Shown here one piece after another: positions 25,116-34,279 of a stretch of 64,000 nt of DNA. This DNA comes from Sphingoaurantiacus capsulatus. GTDB lineage: Bacteria > Pseudomonadota > Alphaproteobacteria > Sphingomonadales > Sphingomonadaceae. Made by a program: the position numbers and the translations under genes. Numbering within the stretch: position 1 is the stretch's first letter; each line of letters starts with the position of its first letter. The stretch lies in NCBI RefSeq assembly GCF_042648405.1, contig NZ_JBHRXV010000003.1:248001-312000 (forward strand), in the 5' to 3' direction. The notes under the pieces were generated by a model. The model searched no databases and was not told where the DNA came from. It saw nothing but the letters and a program-made list of their open reading frames with translations.

Positions 25116-25913
25116 ATGGCCGCGCATTTGATCGTTCTCGGCAACGAGAAGGGCGGGACGGGCAAGTCGACGACGGCGGTGCATGTCGCCGTGGCGCTGG
25201 CGCATGCCGGCTTCAAGGTCGGCGCGCTCGACCTCGACGGCCGCCAGCGCACCTTCGCCCGCTATATCGAGAACCGCAGCGCTTTCGCCGCCAAGCGCGG
25301 CCTCGAGCTGCCGACGCCCGAGACGGTGGTGATCACCGACGAGACCCCCGATCTCGACCGCGAACGGCTGATCGCGCAGGTCGGCGCCTTCGCGCGCAGC
25401 AAGGACGCGATCGTCATCGACACGCCGGGCCGCGACAGCGTGTTGGGGCGCACCGCGATGGGCATCGCCGACACGCTCGTAACGCCCTTGAACGACAGTT
25501 TCGTCGACTTCGACCTGATCGGGCAGGTCGATCCCGATACCTACAAAGTGAAGCGCCCGAGCTTTTACGCCGAGCTGGTGTGGGACGCGCGCAAGGCGCG
25601 GGCGAAGGTCGATGGCGGCTCGGTCGACTGGGTGGTGCTGCGCAACCGCCTGTCGTCGCTGGAGGCGCGCAACCGGAAGCGCGTCGGCGGCGCGCTCGAC
25701 GAGCTGTCGAAGCGCATCGGCTTCCGCGTCGTGCCGGGCCTGTCCGAGCGCGTGATCTACCGCGAGCTGTTCCCCAAGGGCCTGACCCTGCTTGACACCG
25801 CCGTCATCGACGAGGTGAGCATGAGCCATGTCGCGGCGCGTGCCGAGCTGCGCGAACTGATCGGCAGCCTCAACCTGCCGATGTGGGACGCCGCGGCACA
25901 GGCATCGGCATGA
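25116..25913 (+). CDS. mipZ: Cell-division positioning ATPase MipZ
   Basis: A 265-residue ParA-superfamily ATPase: deviant Walker A NEKGGTGKSTT at residues 10-20, VIDTPG Walker B, and MipZ-specific stretches TPLNDSFVDFDLIGQVDP, DWVVLRNRLSSLEARNRKR and ERVIYRELFPKGLTLLD. MipZ forms polar gradients through ParB and inhibits FtsZ to place the division site at mid-cell in alphaproteobacteria. It overlaps the J-domain gene by 4 nt and is divergent from panC. Confidence 0.94.
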   Translation: MAAHLIVLGNEKGGTGKSTTAVHVAVALAHAGFKVGALDLDGRQRTFARYIENRSAFAAKRGLELPTPETVVITDETPDLDRERLIAQVGAFARSKDAIVIDTPGRDSVLGRTAMGIADTLVTPLNDSFVDFDLIGQVDPDTYKVKRPSFYAELVWDARKARAKVDGGSVDWVVLRNRLSSLEARNRKRVGGALDELSKRIGFRVVPGLSERVIYRELFPKGLTLLDTAVIDEVSMSHVAARAELRELIGSLNLPMWDAAAQASA

Positions 25914-26191
25914 TCAAGTTCCTGATCCTCATCGGCCTCGCCGTCGTCGCCTATCTCTATTTCACCGGTCAGCTGACGAAGAGCCGCGGCACGATGAGCC
26001 TTGGCGAGGCGCGTGCCGTTCTCGGCGTCGATGCCGATGCCGATGTCGACGCCGTGCGCGCCGCCCACCGCCGCATCGTGGCACAGGTCCACCCCGACAA
26101 GGGCGGCACCGCCGAGCTGACCGCCCGCGTCAACGCGGCGCGCGACATTCTGCTGAAAGCATTGAACCGCAACGATGGCGACGCGTCTTAA
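25910..26191 (+). CDS. Membrane-anchored J-domain protein
   Basis: A 93-residue protein with an N-terminal membrane helix (IKFLILIGLAVVAYLYFTGQL) and a C-terminal J-domain holding HPDKGG, the motif that stimulates Hsp70 ATPase. The J-domain is at the C terminus, as in mitochondrial Tim14/Pam18-type and related bacterial proteins. I chose the ATG whose ATGA overlaps the mipZ stop; an upstream in-frame ATG lies inside mipZ. Co-translation with mipZ is probable; the client is unknown. Confidence 0.88.
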   Translation: MIKFLILIGLAVVAYLYFTGQLTKSRGTMSLGEARAVLGVDADADVDAVRAAHRRIVAQVHPDKGGTAELTARVNAARDILLKALNRNDGDAS

Positions 26192-26215
26192 CCTCGCCAC
26201 CCTCAGGAGCCTTTC

Positions 26216-27595
26216 ATGACCCATGCGTTCCACCCGACGACGCTTCGCGAATATGACATCCGCGGCGTGATCGGATCGACGCTGGGCGAGGCCGACGCGC
26301 GCGCCATCGGCCGCGGCTTCGGCACGCGGGTGCGCCGCGCCGGCGGCAATCGCGTTTCGGTCGGTTATGACGGCCGCCTGTCGTCGCCAGCGATGGAGGC
26401 GGCGCTTGTCGAAGGTCTGCGCGCTTCGGGCTGCGACGTGGTGCGCATCGGCCTCGGGCCGACGCCGATGCTCTATTATTCGGTGTACGCGCTGAAGTGC
26501 GACGGCGGCATCATGATCACCGGCAGCCATAACCCGCCCGATTACAACGGCTTCAAGATGATGCTCGGTTCGGCGCCCTTCTACGGCGACGATATCCGCA
26601 ACATCGGCGAGCTGGCGGCGGCGGGCGACTGGGAAGACGGCGCCGGCGGTGTCGAGAGCGTCGATATCAAGGAACAGTATGTCGACCGGCTGCTGCAGAA
26701 TTTCGACGGCCAGGCCTTCAACATCGCCTGGGACGCCGGCAACGGTGCGGCGGGCGAGATCCTCGAAATGCTGGTCGCCAAGCTGCCCGGCAAGCATCAC
26801 CTTCTCTACACCGAGATCGACGGCACTTTCCCCAACCATCACCCCGATCCGACCGTCGAGGCCAATCTCGTCGATCTGAAGAAGGTCGTCGCCGACCATC
26901 AGCTCGACTTCGGCATCGCCTTCGACGGCGACGGCGACCGCATCGGGGCGATCGACGGCAAGGGCCGCGTCGTCTGGGGCGACCAGTTGCTGATGGTGCT
27001 GTCGGAGGCGGTGCTCGCCGCAGTGCCGGGCGGCACGATCATCGCCGACGTGAAGGCCAGCCAGGCGCTGTTCGACCATGTCGCGGCGCGCGGTGGCAAG
27101 CCGCTGATGTGGAAGACCGGCCACTCGCTGATCAAGGCGAAGATGAGGGAGGTCGACTCTCCGCTCGCCGGCGAGATGAGCGGCCACATCTTCTTCGCAC
27201 ATGATTATTATGGCTTCGACGACGCGCTCTACGCCGCCGTGCGCCTGATCCGCGCCGTCTCGCAACTCGGCGGCTCGCTGACCCGCCTGCGCGACGCGAT
27301 GCCCGAACTGGTCAACACGCCGGAGATGCGCTTCCAATGTTCGGAGGAGCGCAAGTTCGAGGTGGTGAAGGAGGTGCTCGCCCGCCTGAAGGCCGCCGGT
27401 GCGCAGATCGACGAGACCGATGGCGCGCGCGTCAACACCCCCGACGGCTGGTGGCTGCTTCGCGCCTCCAACACGCAGGACGTACTGGTCGCCCGCGCCG
27501 AGGCGAACAACGAGCCGGCGCTGAAGCGACTGATGGCGGAAATCAACGCGCAGCTTGAGGCGTCGGGCGTCGCGCCAGTGGAAGTCGACCACTAA
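26216..27595 (+). CDS. Phosphomannomutase / phosphoglucomutase
   Basis: A 459-residue alpha-D-phosphohexomutase. The active-site serine is Ser104 in GIMITGSHNPPDYNGFK; the metal-binding loop is FDGDGDR; the sugar-binding loop is GEMSGHIFF and the phosphate-binding end contains RASNTQD. It interconverts the 1- and 6-phosphates of mannose or glucose for nucleotide-sugar and polysaccharide synthesis, similar to AlgC/ManB. An AGGAG ribosome binding site lies just before the ATG. Confidence 0.93.
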   Translation: MTHAFHPTTLREYDIRGVIGSTLGEADARAIGRGFGTRVRRAGGNRVSVGYDGRLSSPAMEAALVEGLRASGCDVVRIGLGPTPMLYYSVYALKCDGGIMITGSHNPPDYNGFKMMLGSAPFYGDDIRNIGELAAAGDWEDGAGGVESVDIKEQYVDRLLQNFDGQAFNIAWDAGNGAAGEILEMLVAKLPGKHHLLYTEIDGTFPNHHPDPTVEANLVDLKKVVADHQLDFGIAFDGDGDRIGAIDGKGRVVWGDQLLMVLSEAVLAAVPGGTIIADVKASQALFDHVAARGGKPLMWKTGHSLIKAKMREVDSPLAGEMSGHIFFAHDYYGFDDALYAAVRLIRAVSQLGGSLTRLRDAMPELVNTPEMRFQCSEERKFEVVKEVLARLKAAGAQIDETDGARVNTPDGWWLLRASNTQDVLVARAEANNEPALKRLMAEINAQLEASGVAPVEVDH

Positions 27596-27617
27596 ATCAT
27601 TGATTTATCTCGCATCA

Positions 27618-27641
27618 CACAATTTATTGTGCAGTGCACAA
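27618..27641. promoter_or_regulatory. Overlapping palindromes upstream of the phasin gene, PhaR-like operator
   Basis: TTGTGCA-G-TGCACAA (27627-27641) is a perfect inverted repeat, overlapped by CACAAT-TT-ATTGTG (27618-27631). A third palindrome AATGCATT follows at 27643-27650. The TGCAGTGCA core matches what is known of PhaR-type repressor sites controlling phasin and polyhydroxyalkanoate genes in alphaproteobacteria. The site lies about 100 nt upstream of the phasin start. Confidence 0.72.
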
Positions 27642-27738
27642 AAATGCATTGAAACGGAAACAATCCGGGCTTATGTTGCACCGCAGCATAGCCGTCGAAA
27701 TATGCGGCTGACCTGAAACGATCTGGAAGGATAGTATC

Positions 27739-28224
27739 ATGGCTACCGCCACCAAGACCGAGAAGACCGCCGAGACGATCAAGGCGACCGCGCAGACCGC
27801 GATCGACCAGGGCAAGGCTGCTTTCGAGCAGGCCTCGACCCGCACCCGCGAGGCGATGGACCGCGGCGTGAAGTCGCTCGAGGAGATCAACGAATTCAAC
27901 CGCGGCAACGTCGAAGCGCTCGTGCAGTCGGGCAAGGCCGCCGCGCAGGGCTTCGAAAAGCTGGCGCAGGGCGCCGTCGCGTTCTCGAAGAAGAACCTTG
28001 AGGAAGGCACCGCCGTCGTCCGCACGCTGACCGCCGCGAAGACCCCGAACGAGTTCTTCGCCGCCTCGAACGAGTATGCGAAGTCCTACTTCGACAGCCT
28101 CGTCGCCGAGATGTCGCGCGTCACCGAGACCTCGATGAAGGTCATGGGCGAAGTGTTCGAGCCGATCTCGAACCGCGCTGCTCTCGCCGCCGACAAGATC
28201 AAGACCGCGGCCGTCGCGCGCTAA
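27739..28224 (+). CDS. Phasin family protein
   Basis: A 161-residue, helical, alanine- and lysine-rich protein with a phasin core at about residues 45-140: EEINEFNRGNVEALVQSGKAAAQGFEKLAQGAVAFSKKNLEEGTAVVRTLTAAKTPNEFFAASNEYAKSYFDSLVAEMSRVTE. Phasins coat polyhydroxyalkanoate granules. No PHA synthase is in the window. The ribosome binding site is GAAGGAT. A strong hairpin terminator follows, and a PhaR-like palindrome precedes it, so it is a single-gene unit. Confidence 0.9.
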   Translation: MATATKTEKTAETIKATAQTAIDQGKAAFEQASTRTREAMDRGVKSLEEINEFNRGNVEALVQSGKAAAQGFEKLAQGAVAFSKKNLEEGTAVVRTLTAAKTPNEFFAASNEYAKSYFDSLVAEMSRVTETSMKVMGEVFEPISNRAALAADKIKTAAVAR

Positions 28225-28248
28225 GCGCTGACAGCTCAGTCTGACCGG

Positions 28249-28277
28249 AAGGGCGGGCGCCGCAAGGCCCCGCCCTT
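28249..28277 (+). terminator. Terminator after the phasin gene
   Basis: AAGGGCGGG and CCCGCCCTT form a perfect 9-bp stem, with an inner GCC-GCAA-GGC extension closing on a GCAA tetraloop, followed by CTTCGTTT. Confidence 0.85.
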
Positions 28278-28336
28278 CTTCGTTTCGCGCCCGTGACCGC
28301 GCAACCTCTTGTCCCCGGGCGGCGGCGTGCCATATC

Positions 28337-28732
28337 ATGGACGTTCCCAGAGCAAGCGTGAGCGAATTACCGGCGATGATCGATCCACGGCTGTATCCGA
28401 TCACGATGGCGCGTCCCGACGACGCGGACGTCGGCGACGGCCAGACCGGCGTCGCCACCAAGACGGCGCCAAAGACCAAGCGCCCGTCGCTCTACAAGGT
28501 GCTGATGCTCAACGACGACTACACGCCGATGGAGTTCGTCGTCCTCTGCCTGCAGCGCTTCTTCCGCATGGATATGGAGGACGCGACGCGGGTGATGCTG
28601 CACGTCCACCAGAAGGGCGTCGGCGTCTGCGGCGTGTTCACCTACGAGGTCGCCGAGACCAAGGTGAACCAGGTGCTCGACTTCGCGCGTGAGCACCAGC
28701 ATCCGCTGCAATGCACGCTGGAAAAGGCCTGA
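28337..28732 (+). CDS. clpS: ATP-dependent Clp protease adaptor ClpS
   Basis: A ClpS N-end-rule adaptor that delivers substrates with N-terminal Leu, Phe, Tyr or Trp to ClpAP. The core is KRPSLYKVLMLNDDYTPMEFVVLCLQRFF, VMLHVHQKGVGVCGVFTYEVAETKV and the C-terminal HPLQCTLEKA. The start is uncertain: 28337 gives 131 residues, an in-frame ATG at 28406 gives a more typical shorter N terminus, and neither has a clear ribosome binding site. No clpA is adjacent; it is convergent with cysNC. Confidence 0.9.
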   Translation: MDVPRASVSELPAMIDPRLYPITMARPDDADVGDGQTGVATKTAPKTKRPSLYKVLMLNDDYTPMEFVVLCLQRFFRMDMEDATRVMLHVHQKGVGVCGVFTYEVAETKVNQVLDFAREHQHPLQCTLEKA

Positions 28733-28750
28733 GCCTTCTACCGCCGGCGA

Positions 28751-30658
28751 TCAGATCGCCACTTCGTTGAAATCCTCGAACAGCCGGTCGACGATCAGCT
28801 CGGCCGCCTCCACCGGTGACAGCCGCGTCGTGTCGATGCGGATTTCCGGTGCCTCGGGCGCCTCATAGGGCGAATCGATGCCGGTGAAGTTCTTCAGTTC
28901 GCCCGACCGCGCCTTCTTGTAGAGCCCCTTCACGTCGCGCTTCTCGGCATCGGCCAGCGGCGTATCGACGAACACCTCAATGAACTCGCCCGCGCCCATC
29001 AGGTCGCGCGCCAGCTGACGTTCCGCACGGAACGGCGAGATGAAGCTGGTGATGACGATAAGCCCGGCGTCAAGCATCAGCTTCGCCACCTCGGCGACGC
29101 GACGGATATTCTCGACGCGGTCGGCGTCGGTAAAGCCGAGGTCGCGGTTGAGGCCGTGGCGGACATTGTCGCCGTCGAGCGTGTAGGTGCGCCGGCCGAG
29201 CGCGTGCAGCCGTTTCTCGACGAGGTTGGCGATCGTCGACTTGCCGGCGCCCGACAGACCGGTGAACCACAGCACCGCCGGCCGCTGGCCGTTCATCGCG
29301 GCGCGCGCCGCCTTCGACACGTCGAGCGCCTGCCAGTGGATGTTGTGCGCGCGGCGCAGCGCGAAGTGGATGAGGCCGGCGCCGACGGTGGCGTTGGTCA
29401 TCCGGTCGATGAGGATGAAGCCGCCGGTGTCGCGGTTCGCCTCATAGGGGTCGAAGGCGACCGGCTGGTCGACCTGCACATTGCAGGTGCCGATGGCGTT
29501 GAGGCCGAGCGTCTTCGCCGAGGCCTTCTCCAGCGTGTTGACGTTCACCTGGTGCTTGATCTCGGTCACCGTCGCCGTGACCGTCCGCGCGCCGATCTTC
29601 AGCCAATAGGGCCGGCCGGCGAGCAGCGGTTCGTCCGCCATCCAGATCAGCGTCGTCTCGAACTGGTCCGCGACCTCGGCCGGCGCGTCGGCACTGACGA
29701 TCATGTCGCCCCGCGACACGTCCACTTCGCGATCAAGGGTCAGCGTCACCGACTGGCCCGTCACCGCTTCGGCCAGATCGCTGTCCTGCGTGACGATCCG
29801 CGCGATCACCGCTTCGCGGCCCGACGGCAGGATACGCACCCGGTCGCCCGGCCGCACCGCGCCGCCGGCGACCAGGCCGGCATAGCCGCGAAAATCGAGG
29901 TTGGGCCGGTTCACCCATTGTACCGGGAAGCGCAGTGGCGCGTCGCCGGCCGCCTCGGCCACCTCGACGGTTTCCAGATGCGCCATCAGCGACGGGCCGC
30001 CATACCAGGGTGTGTTCGGCGACGGCGCGGTGATGTTGTCGCCCTTGAAACCCGAAATCGGGATCGCGACCGGATCGGGCAGGCCGATCTCGGCGGCGAA
30101 CGCGCGATACTCCGCGACGATGGCGTCGAAGACCGCCTGATCGTAGCCGACCAGGTCCATCTTGTTCACCGCCAGCACGATTTGGCGGATGCCGAGCAGC
30201 CCGACGAGATAGGAATGCCGCCGCGTCTGCGTCAGCACGCCCTTGCGCGCATCGACGAGGATAACGGCGAGGTCGGCGGTCGAGGCGCCGGTGACCATGT
30301 TGCGCGTATACTGCTCATGCCCCGGCGTATCGGCGACGATGAACTTGCGCCGGTCGGTCGAGAAGAAGCGGTAGGCGACGTCGATGGTGATGCCCTGCTC
30401 GCGCTCGGCGGCGAGGCCGTCGACGAGCAGCGCGAAGTCGATCTCCTGCCCCTGCGTGCCGTGGCGCTTCGAATCCGCCGCCAGCGCCGCGAGCTGATCC
30501 TCGAAGATCATCTTCGAATCGTAGAGCAGCCGGCCGATCAGGGTCGACTTGCCGTCGTCGACCGAGCCGCAGGTGATGAAACGCAGCAGCGACTTGTGCC
30601 GGTGCTGGTCGAGATAGGCGTCGATGTCCTCGGCGATGAGGTCGGAGATATGAGCCAT
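28751..30658 (-). CDS. cysNC: Sulfate adenylyltransferase subunit 1 fused to adenylylsulfate kinase
   Basis: A 635-residue bifunctional protein. Residues 1-430 are CysN, the GTPase subunit of ATP sulfurylase (GSVDDGKSTLIGRLLYDS, DTPGHEQY, NKMD). Residues about 455-635 are APS kinase (WFTGLSGAGKSTIA, DGDNVRHGLNRDLGF, FVDTPL). Together with CysD it makes PAPS from sulfate. The start gives MAHISDLIAEDIDAYL and overlaps the cysD stop by 1 nt (ATGA), so the two are translationally coupled. The fused form is common in alphaproteobacteria. Confidence 0.95.
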   Translation of the reverse strand: MAHISDLIAEDIDAYLDQHRHKSLLRFITCGSVDDGKSTLIGRLLYDSKMIFEDQLAALAADSKRHGTQGQEIDFALLVDGLAAEREQGITIDVAYRFFSTDRRKFIVADTPGHEQYTRNMVTGASTADLAVILVDARKGVLTQTRRHSYLVGLLGIRQIVLAVNKMDLVGYDQAVFDAIVAEYRAFAAEIGLPDPVAIPISGFKGDNITAPSPNTPWYGGPSLMAHLETVEVAEAAGDAPLRFPVQWVNRPNLDFRGYAGLVAGGAVRPGDRVRILPSGREAVIARIVTQDSDLAEAVTGQSVTLTLDREVDVSRGDMIVSADAPAEVADQFETTLIWMADEPLLAGRPYWLKIGARTVTATVTEIKHQVNVNTLEKASAKTLGLNAIGTCNVQVDQPVAFDPYEANRDTGGFILIDRMTNATVGAGLIHFALRRAHNIHWQALDVSKAARAAMNGQRPAVLWFTGLSGAGKSTIANLVEKRLHALGRRTYTLDGDNVRHGLNRDLGFTDADRVENIRRVAEVAKLMLDAGLIVITSFISPFRAERQLARDLMGAGEFIEVFVDTPLADAEKRDVKGLYKKARSGELKNFTGIDSPYEAPEAPEIRIDTTRLSPVEAAELIVDRLFEDFNEVAI

Positions 30659-31584
30659 CAGAAATAGCCCTCCGCCTTCTTCTTCTCCATCGACGCGGCC
30701 TGATCGTGATCGATCGCCCGCCCCTGCCGCTCCGAGGTGGTGGTCAGCAGCATTTCCTGGATGATCTCCGGCAAGGTGGCCGCCTCGCTCTCGACCGCGC
30801 CGGTCAGCGGGTAGCAGCCGAGCGTGCGGAAGCGCACCGTCCGCGTCTCCGGCGTCTCGCCATCGCGCAGCGGCAGCCGCGCGTCGTCGACCATGATCAG
30901 CAGGCCGCCCCGCTCCACCACCGGTCGCGGCGCCGCGAAATAGAGCGGCACGATCGGGATGTTTTCGAGGTGGATGTACTGCCAGACGTCGAGCTCGGTC
31001 CAGTTGGAGATCGGGAACACCCGGATGCTCTCGCCCGGCCGCTTCTTCGCATTGTAGAGCCGCCACAGCTCGGGCCGCTGGTTCTTCGGGTCCCAGCGAT
31101 GGCTGTCCGAGCGGAAGGAGAACACCCGCTCCTTGGCGCGGCTCTTCTCCTCGTCGCGCCGCGCGCCGCCGAAGGCCGCGTCGAAGCCGTACTTGTCGAG
31201 CGCCTGCCGCAGCCCCTCGGTCTTCCACAGATCGGTGTGCAGCGAGCCATGGTCGAACGGGTTGATGCCGCGCGCCTCGGCCTCCGGGTTGCGATGGACC
31301 AGCAGCTCCATCCCCGCCGCCGCCGCGCTGCTCTCGCGCATCGCGTACATGTCGCGGAATTTCCACGTCGTATCGACGTGCAGCAGCGGGAACGGCGGCG
31401 GCGCGGGGAAGAAGGCCTTCCGCGCCAGATGCAGCATCACGGCTGAATCCTTGCCGATCGAATAGAGCATCACCGGCTTGGTCGCCTCGGCGGCGACCTC
31501 CCGCATGATGTGGATCGCCTCGGCTTCGAGGCGCTGGAGATGCGTTAGGCGGTGGCCGGCTGCCGCGGTCATGGCAATGTTCAT
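30658..31584 (-). CDS. cysD: Sulfate adenylyltransferase subunit 2
   Basis: A 308-residue ATP-sulfurylase small subunit of the PP-loop family: the SIGKDSAVMLHLARKAF P-loop, PPPFPLLHVDTTWKFRDMY, GSLHTDLWKTEGLRQAL and GARRDEEKSRAKERVFSFR. It adenylates sulfate to APS driven by GTP hydrolysis in CysN. The chosen ATG gives MNIAMTAAAGHRL; the Met four codons later is an alternative and neither has a strong ribosome binding site. It heads a cysD-cysNC operon. Confidence 0.95.
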   Translation of the reverse strand: MNIAMTAAAGHRLTHLQRLEAEAIHIMREVAAEATKPVMLYSIGKDSAVMLHLARKAFFPAPPPFPLLHVDTTWKFRDMYAMRESSAAAAGMELLVHRNPEAEARGINPFDHGSLHTDLWKTEGLRQALDKYGFDAAFGGARRDEEKSRAKERVFSFRSDSHRWDPKNQRPELWRLYNAKKRPGESIRVFPISNWTELDVWQYIHLENIPIVPLYFAAPRPVVERGGLLIMVDDARLPLRDGETPETRTVRFRTLGCYPLTGAVESEAATLPEIIQEMLLTTTSERQGRAIDHDQAASMEKKKAEGYF

Positions 31585-31649
31585 AGCCCGGCCCGTGTCG
31601 GAGCGCGACCGCCTGTCCTCAACGGAGATTTTCTTGCCCGCGGCAAACC

Positions 31650-33683
31650 TTATTGCTGCGGCTCGCGGGTGGCTTCCTCGGCCGCCTGCGCCGCAGCCTG
31701 AATCTGCTCGCGCGCCTGTTCGATCGCCGCGGCTGCCTCTTCGCCGCCAACCGCCGCCGCCTGACCGATCAGCTCCTCGAGTGCGGCGGCCGACGCGGCG
31801 TTCAGTTCGGCGGTGGTGTCGATCTCGTCGCCCTCTTCTGCCCCATCGTCGTCATTCGACGCCGCGGCGGCGCGGGTACGAAGCTGCGGCAGCGCCTGCA
31901 TCATGAACTTGCGCCAGGTCTCGGCCGGCAGGCCGCGGCCGGTCACGCCGTTCATCGGCGAATTGTCGTCGTTGCCGAACCAGACGCCCACAATGAGATC
32001 GCCCGCGAATCCAACGAACAGCGCGTCGCGGAAATTCTGCGTGGTGCCGGTCTTGCCATAGGCATCGACGCCGGGAAGCCGTGCCGAATTGCCGGTACCG
32101 CGCGCCACCGCGACCTCGAGCAGCTTCTTCATGTCCGCTGCCTCGGGGAAGCCGCGCGTCGCCCGCGCCGCACCGCTCACCCGCTCGCGCCAGCCCGGCT
32201 GGCGATCAGCGAGACCGATCGGCGTGATCGGATAGCGCTCGGCAGCGACGGCGGCATAGGCCGAGGTCAGTTCGAGCAAGGTCATCCGCGAGGTGCCGAG
32301 CGACAGCGCCGGCCACGGGTTGAGGTAGGATTTGACGCCGAGGTCGCGGGCGACGCGGATCACCTCGCGCGTGCCGACATCCTGGGTGATGCGCGCGGCC
32401 GCAACGTTGCTGGAGGCGGCGACCGCCCGATAGAGGGTGATGCCCGGCCCGCGATACTTGCCCTCGTCGTTGCGCGGCTTCCAGCCGTCGATCTCGACCG
32501 GCGTGTCGTCGACCGTCGAATTGGGGTCGTAGCCGTTCCGCAGCGCCGCCAGATAGACGAACAGCTTGAACGACGAGCCCGGCTGGCGCTTCGCCTGCGC
32601 GGCGCGGTTGTACTGATTGTCCTTGTAGCTGCGCCCGCCGACCATCGCGACGACGCGGCCGTCGGGGCGCATCGCGATCAGCGCGCCCTGATTGGCGTGC
32701 AGCCAGGTGCCCGGGCCGTCGGTCGCCTCGCGAACCACCTTCTCGGCGATCGCCTGGAGTTCGGGGTCGAGCGTGGTGCGGACGCGCACCTCGCCATAGT
32801 GCCTGCCATCCATCTCCTCGCGCGCCTGCCCCATCACCCAGTCGGCGAAATAGGAGCCGGTGGGGAGCTGCGGGCGGCCACGGGTGAAGGTCGCGGGGCG
32901 GGTGCGGTCGGCCTGCGCCTGCGTCAGCGTGCCGGCATCGACCATCGTCTGGAGAACGACTTCCGACCGGTCCTGTGCGCGCTTCAGGTGCCGGCTGGGC
33001 GCCAGCGCCGAGGGCGCCTTGATGATGCCGGCGAGCATCGCCGACTGGGCCAAGGTCAGGCTTTCAGGCTCGCGGTCGAAATAGGTGCGCGCGGCGGCGC
33101 GCAGCCCATAGGCGCCCTCGCCGAAATAGACGCTGGAAAGATAGCGCGACAGGATCTCGTCCTTGGTCAGCCAGGTTTCCAGCCACAGCGCGATGATCAC
33201 TTCCTGCGCCTTGCGGCGGTAGCTGCGCTCGTGGGTCAGGAAAGAGGTTTTGGCGAGCTGCTGGGTGACTGTGGAGCCGCCCTGTACCACCTCGCCCGCC
33301 TGCATGTTGGCGAGGAAGGCGCGGCTGAGGCCGCGAATGTCGATGCCGATATGATCGTAGAAGCGCCGGTCCTCGGTCGACAGCACCGCATCGATAACGT
33401 GCGGCGGCAGCTTCGCGATATCGACCGGCTCTTCCTTGAAATCGCCGCGCCGCGCGAACGGCGTGCCTTCGTCGTCGAGCAGCACCAGCGCCGGCTGGTC
33501 GAGCGGTTCGAGCGCGCGCCCCAGCGGCGCGGTCCACGCCAGCCAGGCGACCATCAGCACGAACAGCGCGAACAGGCCAGCGAAGATGCGCTTCCACGGC
33601 AAGCGGCGCTTGGCCGGCGGCTGGCCCTGCGGGTCGATGCCCTCGAGCTCTGGATCGTCGGCGACGGGGGACGAAAACGACAT
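31650..33683 (-). CDS. Class A penicillin-binding protein (PBP1A type)
   Basis: A 677-residue bifunctional peptidoglycan synthase. A cytoplasmic Pro/Lys-rich start is followed by a membrane anchor at about 31-52, then the GT51 transglycosylase with catalytic Glu104 in STEDRRFYDH and QGGSTVTQQLAK. The transpeptidase has Ser370 in PGSSFK, SSN at 424-426 and KTG at 544-546. The end is an acidic, Ala-rich tail. The ATG at 33683 follows GAGG; a TTG four codons earlier has no better signal. Structure is complete, so the enzyme should be active. Confidence 0.93.
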   Translation of the reverse strand: MSFSSPVADDPELEGIDPQGQPPAKRRLPWKRIFAGLFALFVLMVAWLAWTAPLGRALEPLDQPALVLLDDEGTPFARRGDFKEEPVDIAKLPPHVIDAVLSTEDRRFYDHIGIDIRGLSRAFLANMQAGEVVQGGSTVTQQLAKTSFLTHERSYRRKAQEVIIALWLETWLTKDEILSRYLSSVYFGEGAYGLRAAARTYFDREPESLTLAQSAMLAGIIKAPSALAPSRHLKRAQDRSEVVLQTMVDAGTLTQAQADRTRPATFTRGRPQLPTGSYFADWVMGQAREEMDGRHYGEVRVRTTLDPELQAIAEKVVREATDGPGTWLHANQGALIAMRPDGRVVAMVGGRSYKDNQYNRAAQAKRQPGSSFKLFVYLAALRNGYDPNSTVDDTPVEIDGWKPRNDEGKYRGPGITLYRAVAASSNVAAARITQDVGTREVIRVARDLGVKSYLNPWPALSLGTSRMTLLELTSAYAAVAAERYPITPIGLADRQPGWRERVSGAARATRGFPEAADMKKLLEVAVARGTGNSARLPGVDAYGKTGTTQNFRDALFVGFAGDLIVGVWFGNDDNSPMNGVTGRGLPAETWRKFMMQALPQLRTRAAAASNDDDGAEEGDEIDTTAELNAASAAALEELIGQAAAVGGEEAAAAIEQAREQIQAAAQAAEEATREPQQ

Positions 33684-33729
33684 GGGCGTCCTCAATACAG
33701 GCCCGCGATGCGCGCCGCCAGCGGCCGTA

Positions 33730-34146
33730 TCAGTGCGCCGCCTTGGGCGTTTCCATCAACTCGACGAGCACGCCACCCATGTTCTTCGGATGGACGAAGA
33801 TCACCGGGGTGCCGTGCGCGCCGATGCGCGGCTCGCCGAGCACGGTGGCGCCCTTCTCCTTCATGTCGGCGGCGGCGACATGGATGTCGGCGACCTCGAA
33901 GCACACATGATGCTGGCCGCCGGAAGGGTTCTTTTCGAGGAACTTGTGGATCGGCGAGGCTTCGCCCAGCGGCTCGATCAACTCGATCTGGCTGTTCGGC
34001 AGGTCGACGAAGCAGACGCGCACGCCCTGCGGCGGCAGGTCGAAGGCATCGTGGATCTTGGTTGCGCCAAGCAGGTCGCGATACGTCTTCACCGACTCCT
34101 CGATCGAGGGCGTGGCAACGCCAACGTGATTCAGGCGGCCGATCAT
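33730..34146 (-). CDS. mce: Methylmalonyl-CoA epimerase
   Basis: A 138-residue vicinal-oxygen-chelate protein: metal-ligand segments LNHVGVATPSIEE, QIELIEPLGEASPI, HHVCFEVADI and VLVELMET. It interconverts the two epimers of methylmalonyl-CoA in propionyl-CoA assimilation. I chose the ATG giving MIGRLNHVGVAT; 34 upstream in-frame residues are unlike the family. It is on the same strand and upstream of the PBP gene but separated by about 45 nt. Confidence 0.92.
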   Translation of the reverse strand: MIGRLNHVGVATPSIEESVKTYRDLLGATKIHDAFDLPPQGVRVCFVDLPNSQIELIEPLGEASPIHKFLEKNPSGGQHHVCFEVADIHVAAADMKEKGATVLGEPRIGAHGTPVIFVHPKNMGGVLVELMETPKAAH

Positions 34147-34261
34147 CAGGCGATTCCCCCGGACTGTTCGTCGTGACGGATGCGCTATGCCGGGGCGGAA
34201 AGGTGCATGCAACGGGCGTTTTGGCGCGCTTTCCGGCCCCTTAATCATGAAAAACGCACAA

Positions 34262-34279
34262 GGAGGGGGCTACCCCTCC
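34262..34279 (+). other. GGAGGGG/CCCCTCC hairpin upstream of the SWIB gene, with an alternative partner
   Basis: GGAGGGG and CCCCTCC form a perfect 7-bp stem with a GCTA-type loop. The CCCC half can instead pair with CAGGGGG at 34281-34287, so two mutually exclusive hairpins are possible. The element lies about 115 nt before the SWIB start. No function known. Confidence 0.45.
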
